Shown piece after piece: positions 9,256-17,107 of a stretch of 64,000 nt of DNA. The position numbers and the translations under genes are program-made. The stretch is from Polaribacter sp. (GTDB lineage Bacteria; Bacteroidota; Bacteroidia; Flavobacteriales; Flavobacteriaceae): contig JABJPX010000069.1 of assembly GCA_018663625.1 (NCBI GenBank), positions 52,399 through 116,398 of the forward strand. Reading direction: 5' to 3'. The notes beneath the pieces are model-generated. The model was not told where the DNA came from. It worked only from the letters and a program-made list of their open reading frames with translations, and made no database searches. Position 1 is the first letter of the stretch, and every line of letters begins with the position of its first letter.

Positions 9256-9867
9256 GTGAAAATAAAATCTGCTGAATTTATAATGAGTAACAGTAATGTT
9301 ACCAAAGCACCCAAAGATAGAATTCCAGAATACGCCTTTATTGGGCGCTCAAATGTTGGAAAGTCTTCGTTGATAAACATGTTAATGGAGCGAAAAGATT
9401 TGGCTAAAATCTCTGGAAAACCTGGAAAAACTCAGCTAATTAATCACTTTTTAATAAATGAATCTTGGTTCTTGGTTGATTTACCTGGCTATGGTTATGC
9501 TCAAATTTCAAAGAAAAAAAGAACTATTTTTCAATTTTTTATAGAAAACTATTTTAAAGAAAGAGAACAGTTAGTTTGTACTTTTGTATTGATAGATTCG
9601 AGACACAATCCTCAAAAAATAGACATCGAATTCATGCAGTTTCTGGGAACCAATCAAATTCCGTTTTGTCTTGTTTTTACAAAAGCGGATAAACTTGGAA
9701 ACTCTAAATTGAATCAACAAATAGCAACCTACAAGAAAAAATTACTACAACACTGGGAAGAATTGCCGACTTGTTTTCTAACCTCCTCTGCAAGTGGCCT
9801 TGGAAGAAAAGAATTTCTAGATTTTATAGAGGGTGTCAACCAAGATGTCTCTAAAGATTTTAAATAA
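9256..9867 (+). CDS. engB: Ribosome biogenesis GTPase EngB (YihA/YsxC), GTG start
   Basis: Essential-type GTPase that acts in assembly of the large ribosomal subunit. The 203-residue protein has the G1 P-loop GRSNVGKSS, the G3 motif DLPGYG and the G4 motif TKAD. The frame begins with GTG; the first internal ATG would remove nine residues (MKIKSAEFI) that match the usual family N-terminus, so GTG is preferred. It is followed 12 bases later by an RluA-type pseudouridine synthase, so both genes may serve ribosome or RNA maturation from one transcript. Confidence 0.95.
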   Translation: MKIKSAEFIMSNSNVTKAPKDRIPEYAFIGRSNVGKSSLINMLMERKDLAKISGKPGKTQLINHFLINESWFLVDLPGYGYAQISKKKRTIFQFFIENYFKEREQLVCTFVLIDSRHNPQKIDIEFMQFLGTNQIPFCLVFTKADKLGNSKLNQQIATYKKKLLQHWEELPTCFLTSSASGLGRKEFLDFIEGVNQDVSKDFK

Positions 9868-9879
9868 TCGTTCCTTTTC

Positions 9880-10566
9880 ATGCAATCTAATAAAGAAAAT
9901 TTACAGGTTTTATTTGAAGACAACCACATTCTTATTGTCAATAAAAGAGCTGGAGACATTACTCAAGGTGATAAAACCGGAGACAAACCGCTCAGTGAAG
10001 TTTTAAAAGAGTATGTAAAAGACAAATACAACAAACCTGGAAACGTTTTTATTGGGACAGTTCATCGCCTTGACAGACCTACTTCTGGTATTGTTATTTT
10101 CGCAAGGACCTCAAAAGCATTAGAACGCTTAAACAAAATGCTCCGAGACAAAGTCATTCAAAAAACCTATTGGGCGATTGTAAAAAACCAACCGAAAGCT
10201 AAAACAGATACGCTAACAAATTTCTTAAAAAAAGACAGCAAAAAGAACAAATCTTTTGTCTACAAAAAAGAAATTGAAGGAAGTAAAAAAGCAACATTAC
10301 ATTTTAAAGTAATTCAAAAGCTAGACAATTATTCATTACTTGAAGTTGATCTAGAAACCGGAAGACATCATCAAATAAGGACACAACTGTCGCATATTGG
10401 CAGTCCAATTAAAGGCGATTTAAAGTACGGTTTTGATAGAAGTAATAAGGATGGAAGCATTTCTTTACATGCCAGAAAAATCAATTTCGTACACCCTGTC
10501 ACAAAAGAAATAATTACCATCATCGCCCCAACACCAAACGACCCTATTTGGAAAGCTTGTCTATAG
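9880..10566 (+). CDS. RluA-family pseudouridine synthase
   Basis: A 228-residue RNA pseudouridine synthase. The catalytic motif HRLDRPTSG carries the conserved aspartate; GRHHQIRTQLSHIG near the end is the usual C-terminal signature. It lacks an S4 RNA-binding domain, as do the short members of the family, so which uridine in tRNA or rRNA it modifies cannot be assigned. It follows engB closely. Confidence 0.92.
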   Translation: MQSNKENLQVLFEDNHILIVNKRAGDITQGDKTGDKPLSEVLKEYVKDKYNKPGNVFIGTVHRLDRPTSGIVIFARTSKALERLNKMLRDKVIQKTYWAIVKNQPKAKTDTLTNFLKKDSKKNKSFVYKKEIEGSKKATLHFKVIQKLDNYSLLEVDLETGRHHQIRTQLSHIGSPIKGDLKYGFDRSNKDGSISLHARKINFVHPVTKEIITIIAPTPNDPIWKACL

Positions 10567-10604
10567 CTTATAGTTTTTGTATATTTATACAAAACTACCC
10601 CCAA

Positions 10605-11639
10605 ATGAAACCATTTAAATACCTATCTGTTTTAATACTACCTATTGTGGTTTGTATTTCCTTCCTTTCTAAAGGATGGCTCACTTTTTTGCCAGCAATT
10701 GTCTTTTTTGGTTTGGTGCCCTTTCTAGAACTATTTATCAAACCCAATAAAAAAAATTTCTCGAAAGAAGCAGAAAAAATAGCCAAAGAAAACAAAAATT
10801 ATACCTATATTTTGTATGCTACATTACCGATTCAGTTGTTCTTTTTAGGCTTCTTTTTTTATGCAATACAAGAAACGGGATTGACCAATTTAGAATTGAG
10901 TGGACGAATTTTTGGAATGGGAATTATGTGCAGTGTTATTGGGATTAATGTTGGCCATGAATTGGGGCATAGAAATAACAGAATAGAACAATTTATCGGT
11001 GAAGTCCTATTACTCACTTCATTAAATACCCATTTTTTACCCTATCACAATGGAGGACACCATTTAAACGTGGCAACTCCTAAAGATGCTGCAACTGCTA
11101 GAAGAAATGAAATTATATTTCTTTTCTGGATTCGTTCCCATATTACAAGCTATTTACAAGCTTGGGCTATCGAAAAAAAACGTTTAGAAACCAACAATAC
11201 AAGTTGGTTTCACTATCAAAACAGAATGCTCATTTATACAATTTGTAACTTTCTGTTACTTAGTGCAATTTATTTTTTCCTCGGACAATCTGTAACCATT
11301 TATTTTTTATTAGCAGCGGTAATTGGTATTCTTCTTTTAGAAACTGTTAATTATATTGAACATTATGGATTGCTGAGAAAACAAGATGAAAATGGACGTT
11401 ATGAAAAAGTAAAAAGACAGCACTCTTGGAATTCTGACCATCAGATTGGACAAGTATTACTCTTCAACTTATCGCGACATTCAGACCATCATTATAATGG
11501 TTCAAAACACTATCAAACATTAAAAACAGTGCCAGAAAGCCCACAAATGCCAACAGGATACCCTGGCATGATGCTACTTGCATTACTCCCTCCTTTTTGG
11601 TTTCTTGTGATGCATAAAAAAATTAAAACCCTTTCTTAA
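10605..11639 (+). CDS. alkB: AlkB-type alkane 1-monooxygenase
   Basis: Integral membrane non-haem di-iron hydroxylase that would oxidise the terminal carbon of medium-chain alkanes with oxygen. The three histidine boxes are intact: GHELGHR, HNGGHH and SRHSDHHYNGSKHY. The AlkB-typical NYIEHYGL motif lies before the last box. Several hydrophobic helices surround them and the length (344 residues) is only slightly short. The ATG at 10605 is chosen because an earlier in-frame start would overlap the preceding gene and add a non-homologous stretch. Rubredoxin and rubredoxin reductase genes are not nearby. Membrane fatty-acid hydroxylation is an alternative role. Confidence 0.9.
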   Translation: MKPFKYLSVLILPIVVCISFLSKGWLTFLPAIVFFGLVPFLELFIKPNKKNFSKEAEKIAKENKNYTYILYATLPIQLFFLGFFFYAIQETGLTNLELSGRIFGMGIMCSVIGINVGHELGHRNNRIEQFIGEVLLLTSLNTHFLPYHNGGHHLNVATPKDAATARRNEIIFLFWIRSHITSYLQAWAIEKKRLETNNTSWFHYQNRMLIYTICNFLLLSAIYFFLGQSVTIYFLLAAVIGILLLETVNYIEHYGLLRKQDENGRYEKVKRQHSWNSDHQIGQVLLFNLSRHSDHHYNGSKHYQTLKTVPESPQMPTGYPGMMLLALLPPFWFLVMHKKIKTLS

Positions 11640-11647
11640 AACAAAAA

Positions 11648-12379
11648 ATGAGTTTAGAAAAAACAGTTTCAGAAGCAATTAATTATAGACGTTCGGTAAG
11701 AATTTATAAAGAAAAAGCCATTGACACAAAAATTGTAAAAAAATGTATTGAGCTGGCTACTTTAGCACCAAACAGTAGCAATATGCAGTTGTGGGAATTT
11801 TATCATGTTGTCTCTAAAGAAACCATTGCTAAAATGGCTCCTTTTTGCTTCAATCAAAATGCAGCAAAAACAGCACAAGAATTGGTCGTTTTTGTAACGA
11901 GAAAAGACTTGTGGAGAAAACGCGCAAAAGCAAATTTAAAAATGGTGGATGCTCTTTTTCCACCAAAACCAAAAGCGGAACAAAATAGCAGAGAGAAGGT
12001 GATTCGAAATTATTATGGAAAAATAATTCCGTTTGCCTATTCAGATTTTTTTGGAATTTTAGGTTTTTTTAAATTTATATTCGTTTCTATCATTGGAATT
12101 TTTAAACCAATTTACCGACAAGTTAAAGGAAGTGATATTCGCAATGTAGCACATAAAACTTGTGGATTGGCAGCGGAAAACTTTATGATCGCCATGGCCG
12201 CCAAAGGCTATGACACCTGCCCTATGGAAGGTTCTGACACTTTACGTGTAAAAAAATTACTCGGTCTGCCTTTTGGCGCAGAAATAAACATGATTATTTC
12301 TTGTGGAATTAGAGAGGAAAAAGGCGTTTATGGGGAACGTTTTCGAATTCCTTTTGAAGAGGTATACAAGGAAGTGTAG
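11648..12379 (+). CDS. Nitroreductase-family flavoprotein
   Basis: A 243-residue FMN-dependent oxidoreductase of the nitroreductase fold. The opening YRRSVRIYKEKAI and LATLAPNSSNMQLWEF are the usual FMN-contacting sequences, and a glycine- and alanine-rich helix (CGLAAENFMIAMAAKGYDTCP) follows later. An insert of roughly 70 residues in the middle is partly hydrophobic. It follows alkB by eight bases, so both are probably cotranscribed; whether it supplies reducing power or acts on an oxidised product is unknown. Its stop lies three bases from the stop of the convergent penicillin acylase gene. Confidence 0.9.
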   Translation: MSLEKTVSEAINYRRSVRIYKEKAIDTKIVKKCIELATLAPNSSNMQLWEFYHVVSKETIAKMAPFCFNQNAAKTAQELVVFVTRKDLWRKRAKANLKMVDALFPPKPKAEQNSREKVIRNYYGKIIPFAYSDFFGILGFFKFIFVSIIGIFKPIYRQVKGSDIRNVAHKTCGLAAENFMIAMAAKGYDTCPMEGSDTLRVKKLLGLPFGAEINMIISCGIREEKGVYGERFRIPFEEVYKEV

Positions 12380-12382
12380 TGC

Positions 12383-14767
12383 TTAATCACGCTTCGGTTT
12401 CAAAACCAATACGTGCTTGCTTTTAAGAATCGTTGACTGATTTAATAGCATAGGCACATATTCTCCATTCAAATACTTCGCCGCCTGGTCTTTGTAATGA
12501 TCACTAAAAACACGACCCGATTGTCCGGTTGGCAAAATTGCCAAGCTATTTTCGGCATCAGAAAAATCAACAACTCGTCTCGTAGAAGGTCCTGCTTTTA
12601 CTTTGTAATAGCCCGTAGAATCAATATCATAAATTTGATTGTTAATTACTTGATCACCACCAGAAGTTACAAAAGGCCCTACATTAAAGAGACTTCTAAG
12701 TATCGGAATTTCTCCTAAGGGGTGCTTGTATTCTACTGACACTACGCGATCCCAAGTCCAATTTTCAACATTTTCTCCCAATTGGTTTTGTAGAAAAGAA
12801 AACGCATTTTTAAAAGATTTCATGACGATATCTTTTTTGCTTTCTACCTTTTCTTTTGTTGAAACATCATCCCACCAAACCGATTCCTCTCTTGCCATTT
12901 GCACAGGTAACACCTTTTCTATTAAAGGGGTATTTGAAAACTGATTGAACGCTTTACCCATTTCATCTGAAAAGGTATTCTTTTGAAATTCATATACGAT
13001 TCGATTGTAAATTACGGGACCCGTTTCATTTTTATCAAAGTTCCCTTTCCAGTTTCTTAAATTTGAAATTGCTATTTTTTCACTTGAAGACAGTGCCGTT
13101 TTATCGAGAGATTTTATAAAATTCACTATAATTGGTGAGGCAACTGGAGCCGTTACATCATTCATCATTTCTGCAACCTCTTCTTTTGTCCAATCATCTT
13201 TTGGAGCAACTAAATCGACAATTCTCTTTGCTCTACTTTCATTTAAATAATATCCTGGATACAATTCACTCCCAACAGCATTGGGTTGGTTATTTGCCGA
13301 GTACACATAATTCCAACTTGGGTTTACTGCTTGTGGATTTTGATCAAAGTCTAAATATTCTAGAATTTCATCAGCTCCAGAAGGACCATCTAAATAGGTT
13401 TTGGTATACAAAGAATCTCGGTATCGATAAAGTTTTCCAGAAGCAAACCAAGCGATGTTATCTTTTGCATCCCCATACATCATGTTTAAACCGGGAGCAT
13501 GCAATTTACTCGCCCCTTTTTTAAAGTCGGACAAATTTTTAGCATGTGAAATCTCATACCCAACCTCTAAAATTTTATTTTCTAAGGCTGTATATACCCA
13601 TTGCATTGCAATCGGTCTCTCATCATCTAAATGCTTGATAATAGCATTCATTATAGGACCATGTTGGCTCACTTTTATTTGATACACAAGATCTTCTTGT
13701 CCTTTCACTTTAATGCGTTTGTCAATTAATTGATAGGTTTCATAACCCGTAGCTGTTTTATATTCCATGTCATTTGCTGGGTTATTTTCTTCCATATAGA
13801 AATCAACATCATCATTTTCAAACATGGTTAATCCGTAGGCATAATCGCTATTGTGTCCTAAAAGAGGAAAAGGAATCAACGCTAAGTTGAAACCATACAA
13901 TTCATAATCAGGTGTTTTAATATGCGACTGATACCAAACCGAGGGTTGTGAATAACCAATATGTGGATCGTTGGCGAAAATTACTTTTCCATTTTTAGTT
14001 TTTTCTGAACCTAACACCCAAGAATTACTTCCAATAAAGGGTGAAATTGGCAACGCTTCAAATAGTTTTTGCATAGCAACTCCAAATGCAGCCTTTATTT
14101 CAGGGTTTTTCTCACTTTTAATAAAGGTTAAATTCTGAGATTCTGCATCGATTAATTCATTCAAATAATTTTCACCTAAGACCTCCTTTACTTCGCTTAA
14201 CAAAGGGTCTGTCTTGTGTGCAACTGCAAAACTAAACGCCATATAACCAAAGACATTGTACATGTCTTTAAGGGTATACATTTCTTTCTCTACACCAACA
14301 ATTGTAAATTCTATGGGTGTTTTTCCGTTAGCAATATATTGGTTGATACCATCCAAATACGCCATCGATAACTGATACATTTCACTGCTCTTATCTAAGT
14401 TTTGTATTGTTTCTTGGGCATTTTCTTCAATCCCCAAACCCGACATAAATATATCGGCATCAATTAATTTTTCACCAAAAATCTCAGACAATCTTCCAGC
14501 AGCAATTCTACGGATAAGTTCCATTTGCCACAATCGATCCTGTGCATGTAAGTAACCCAATGCCGTATATGCATCCTGTTGATTTTGGGCATTTATGTGG
14601 GGAACACCAATGGCATCAAAATGAATTTTCACTTCCTCTGAAAGATTTTTAATCTCAATTTCACCCTCATAAACAGGAACCAGAGTCTTTGTATAAAGCC
14701 ACAAACCTACTGACAAAAAAAGGCTAAAAAGGAAAAAATATTTGAGGGATTTTTTAAGAATTTTCAT
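12383..14767 (-). CDS. Penicillin acylase family N-terminal nucleophile hydrolase
   Basis: A 794-residue Ntn hydrolase of the penicillin amidase/acylhomoserine-lactone acylase family. An uncleaved signal anchor or signal peptide spans about residues 8-26. The autocatalytic processing site is visible as GSNSW at 246-250, where Ser247 would become the N-terminal nucleophile of the beta chain. LHAQDRLWQMELIRRIAAG in the alpha part and FANDPHIGYSQPSVWYQ in the beta part are family signatures. It would act in the periplasm on an amide substrate that cannot be named; N-acyl-amino acids or acyl-homoserine lactones are possible. It is transcribed alone. Confidence 0.92.
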   Translation of the reverse strand: MKILKKSLKYFFLFSLFLSVGLWLYTKTLVPVYEGEIEIKNLSEEVKIHFDAIGVPHINAQNQQDAYTALGYLHAQDRLWQMELIRRIAAGRLSEIFGEKLIDADIFMSGLGIEENAQETIQNLDKSSEMYQLSMAYLDGINQYIANGKTPIEFTIVGVEKEMYTLKDMYNVFGYMAFSFAVAHKTDPLLSEVKEVLGENYLNELIDAESQNLTFIKSEKNPEIKAAFGVAMQKLFEALPISPFIGSNSWVLGSEKTKNGKVIFANDPHIGYSQPSVWYQSHIKTPDYELYGFNLALIPFPLLGHNSDYAYGLTMFENDDVDFYMEENNPANDMEYKTATGYETYQLIDKRIKVKGQEDLVYQIKVSQHGPIMNAIIKHLDDERPIAMQWVYTALENKILEVGYEISHAKNLSDFKKGASKLHAPGLNMMYGDAKDNIAWFASGKLYRYRDSLYTKTYLDGPSGADEILEYLDFDQNPQAVNPSWNYVYSANNQPNAVGSELYPGYYLNESRAKRIVDLVAPKDDWTKEEVAEMMNDVTAPVASPIIVNFIKSLDKTALSSSEKIAISNLRNWKGNFDKNETGPVIYNRIVYEFQKNTFSDEMGKAFNQFSNTPLIEKVLPVQMAREESVWWDDVSTKEKVESKKDIVMKSFKNAFSFLQNQLGENVENWTWDRVVSVEYKHPLGEIPILRSLFNVGPFVTSGGDQVINNQIYDIDSTGYYKVKAGPSTRRVVDFSDAENSLAILPTGQSGRVFSDHYKDQAAKYLNGEYVPMLLNQSTILKSKHVLVLKPKRD

Positions 14768-14809
14768 AGAAATCTAATTGATATTTTCAAAGATAATAGA
14801 ATTAAGTCG

Positions 14810-14817
14810 TATTTTTG
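14810..14817 (+). promoter_or_regulatory. Promoter -7 element of the aminotransferase-galE unit
   Basis: TATTTTTG matches TAnnTTTG. Transcription would start near 14822-14825, downstream of an in-frame ATG-like start at 14815 and 17-20 bases before the ATG at 14842. It therefore supports the later start. Confidence 0.6.
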
Positions 14818-14841
14818 AAATCGATTACAAAATCATTATTT

Positions 14842-16005
14842 ATGAAAAAAATTCAAATGGTAGACCTGCAAGGTCAATATGCCAAAATTAAAGACGTTGT
14901 GAACAATTCTATAGAACAGGTTTTAAATACGTCTGCCTATATAAACGGTCCTTTAGTGCATGAATTTCAAGCGGACTTAGAAAAATATTTGGATGTAAAA
15001 CACGTCATTCCATGTGCAAATGGTACAGATGCATTGCAAATTGCTATGATGGGACTCGGGCTCGAACAAGGCGATGAAGTAATCACAGTAGATTTTACCT
15101 TTGCCGCAACGGTAGAAGTGATTGCATTGTTAAAATTAACACCCGTTTTAGTAGATGTAGATCCAGCAACTTTTAATATTGATTTGGAGGCATTAAAAAA
15201 AGCAATTACTCCAAAAACAAAGGCGATTGTACCGGTCCATTTGTTTGGTCAAGTTGCCAATATGGAAGCTATTTTAGAAATTGCTCAAGCACATAACCTT
15301 TTTGTGATTGAAGACAATGCACAAGCAATTGGCGCTACTTATACTTTTAAAGACGGAAGAAAACAAAAAGCGGGAACACTAGGAAATGTGGGTACAACTT
15401 CTTTCTTTCCATCAAAAAACTTAGGTTGTTATGGAGATGGCGGTGCTATTTTCACAAACGATGATCAATTAGCACATACCATCAGAGGAATTGTAAACCA
15501 CGGAATGTACACACGCTATTACCATGACGTCGTTGGAGTCAATTCTCGATTGGATTCAATTCAGGCAGGTGTTTTAAAAGCAAAGCTCCCTAATTTAGAC
15601 ACCTACTGTACTTCGAGAAGAGATGCTGCTCGTTTTTACAACAAAGCATTTGCAAATAATGCAAACATTATTACACCAACAACTCAATCTAACAATACAC
15701 CTAATTGTGGACAACTTTGCGATTCTTGTGATTGCCATGTTTTTCATCAATATACATTGCAGATTAAAAATGGCAAAAGAGATGCTTTACACAAACATTT
15801 ATTAGAAAACAATATTCCAAATGCCATTTACTATCCAGTTCCATTGCATGCACAAAAAGCATACAAAGATGATCGATATCAAGAAGCAGATTTTAAGGTG
15901 ACCAATCAATTAATTAAGGAAGTAATTTCTTTACCAATGCATACCGAATTAGATCAAGAACAATTAGAATTTATTACAAATACCATTCTTTCCTTTATAA
16001 AATAA
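14842..16005 (+). CDS. DegT/DnrJ/EryC1 family sugar aminotransferase
   Basis: PLP-dependent enzyme that transaminates a keto-sugar nucleotide in surface polysaccharide or glycan synthesis. Landmarks are CANGTDAL, FGQVANM, IEDNAQAIGA and the PLP lysine in FFPSKNLGCYGDGGA (Lys192). The ATG at 14842 is chosen because it matches the family N-terminus (KKIQMVDLQGQY) and because the promoter -7 element overlaps the earlier start. A cysteine-rich insertion, NCGQLCDSCDCH (Cys289, 293, 296, 298), precedes the last small domain and is not part of the basic fold. It is followed five bases later by galE, so both probably serve nucleotide-sugar metabolism. Confidence 0.92.
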   Translation: MKKIQMVDLQGQYAKIKDVVNNSIEQVLNTSAYINGPLVHEFQADLEKYLDVKHVIPCANGTDALQIAMMGLGLEQGDEVITVDFTFAATVEVIALLKLTPVLVDVDPATFNIDLEALKKAITPKTKAIVPVHLFGQVANMEAILEIAQAHNLFVIEDNAQAIGATYTFKDGRKQKAGTLGNVGTTSFFPSKNLGCYGDGGAIFTNDDQLAHTIRGIVNHGMYTRYYHDVVGVNSRLDSIQAGVLKAKLPNLDTYCTSRRDAARFYNKAFANNANIITPTTQSNNTPNCGQLCDSCDCHVFHQYTLQIKNGKRDALHKHLLENNIPNAIYYPVPLHAQKAYKDDRYQEADFKVTNQLIKEVISLPMHTELDQEQLEFITNTILSFIK

Positions 16006-16010
16006 TAAAA

Positions 16011-17018
16011 ATGAAAAAGATACTCGTTACAGGTGGATTGGGCTTTATTGGTTCTCACACAGTGGTAGAACTTCAAAACAAAGGTTTTGAGGTTGTAATT
16101 ATTGATGATTTATCAAATTCAAAAATTGATGTTTTAGAAAAAATTACAGAAATCACAGGTATCAAACCTCTTTTTCATAAAATTGATTTGCGTGTCAAAG
16201 CAGATGTCACCTCTTTTTTTGACACAAACAAGGTAGATGGAGTCATTCATTTTGCAGCTTTTAAAGCCGTTGGAGAAAGCATCCAAAAACCCTTAGCGTA
16301 TTACGAAAATAATATTGGGAGCTTGGTCTATTTATTACAGGAAATGAAAAATAGAAGTATAGATCATTTTATTTTTAGCTCTTCATGTACAGTTTATGGA
16401 CAAGCAGATGCCTTGCCAATTAATGAAAATGCCCCCATAAAGAAAGCGGAATCTACCTACGGAAACACCAAACAAATTGGCGAAGAAATTATTGCCGAAA
16501 GTTGCAAAGCATACAATATGAATGCCATTGCACTTCGCTACTTCAATCCAATAGGTGCACACGAAAGTATAAAAATAGGGGAATTACCCATAGGCGTTCC
16601 TCAAAATTTGATCCCATTTATTACGCAAACAGCTGCCGGACTTCGAAAAGAATTGTCTGTTTTTGGAGCTGATTATGATACTTCGGACGGAACTGCAGTT
16701 CGAGATTATATTCATGTTGTTGATTTGGCAAAAGCACATATTGCGGCATTAGAAAGGCTTATCAATAAAAAAAATAAAGTCAATTTCGAGTTTTTTAATG
16801 TGGGAACAGGCATCGGAAGCTCCGTTTTAGAAGTAATTACTGCCTTCGAAAAGGCAGCTGGAAAACCATTGAATTACAAAATTGTTGACAGACGCGAAGG
16901 AGATATTACAGCAGCCTATGCAGATACTACAACAGCCAACAAAGAGCTGAATTGGAAAACAGAAAAAAGTTTAGATGAAGCTTTAGCTGCTGCTTGGAAA
17001 TGGCAACAGCAACAATAA
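16011..17018 (+). CDS. galE: UDP-glucose 4-epimerase GalE
   Basis: Short-chain dehydrogenase-type NAD-dependent epimerase interconverting UDP-glucose and UDP-galactose. The 335-residue protein has the Rossmann motif GGLGFIGSH, the catalytic serine region SSSCTVYG (Ser124-126) and the YxxxK pair (Tyr150, Lys154), plus ALRYFNPIGAHESI typical of true GalE. It is probably coexpressed with the sugar aminotransferase before it. Action on UDP-GlcNAc instead of UDP-Glc cannot be excluded. Confidence 0.93.
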   Translation: MKKILVTGGLGFIGSHTVVELQNKGFEVVIIDDLSNSKIDVLEKITEITGIKPLFHKIDLRVKADVTSFFDTNKVDGVIHFAAFKAVGESIQKPLAYYENNIGSLVYLLQEMKNRSIDHFIFSSSCTVYGQADALPINENAPIKKAESTYGNTKQIGEEIIAESCKAYNMNAIALRYFNPIGAHESIKIGELPIGVPQNLIPFITQTAAGLRKELSVFGADYDTSDGTAVRDYIHVVDLAKAHIAALERLINKKNKVNFEFFNVGTGIGSSVLEVITAFEKAAGKPLNYKIVDRREGDITAAYADTTTANKELNWKTEKSLDEALAAAWKWQQQQ

Positions 17019-17107
17019 TCAAGTTTTTTTAACATTCAAAAAAGGCTAATTTCTTTTCTGATTCATTACCACATATTTCAGTAGCTTTACTTTTTTAAAA
17101 AAAAATC

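Noticed and set aside
10548..10604. Longer N-terminus for the alkane monooxygenase
   Set aside because: It overlaps the pseudouridine synthase gene and adds residues unlike the family start; the ATG at 10605 fits better.
12377..12385. Missing terminator between the nitroreductase and penicillin acylase genes
   Set aside because: The stops are three bases apart and I see no hairpin, but overlapping convergent ends are common and nothing further follows from it.
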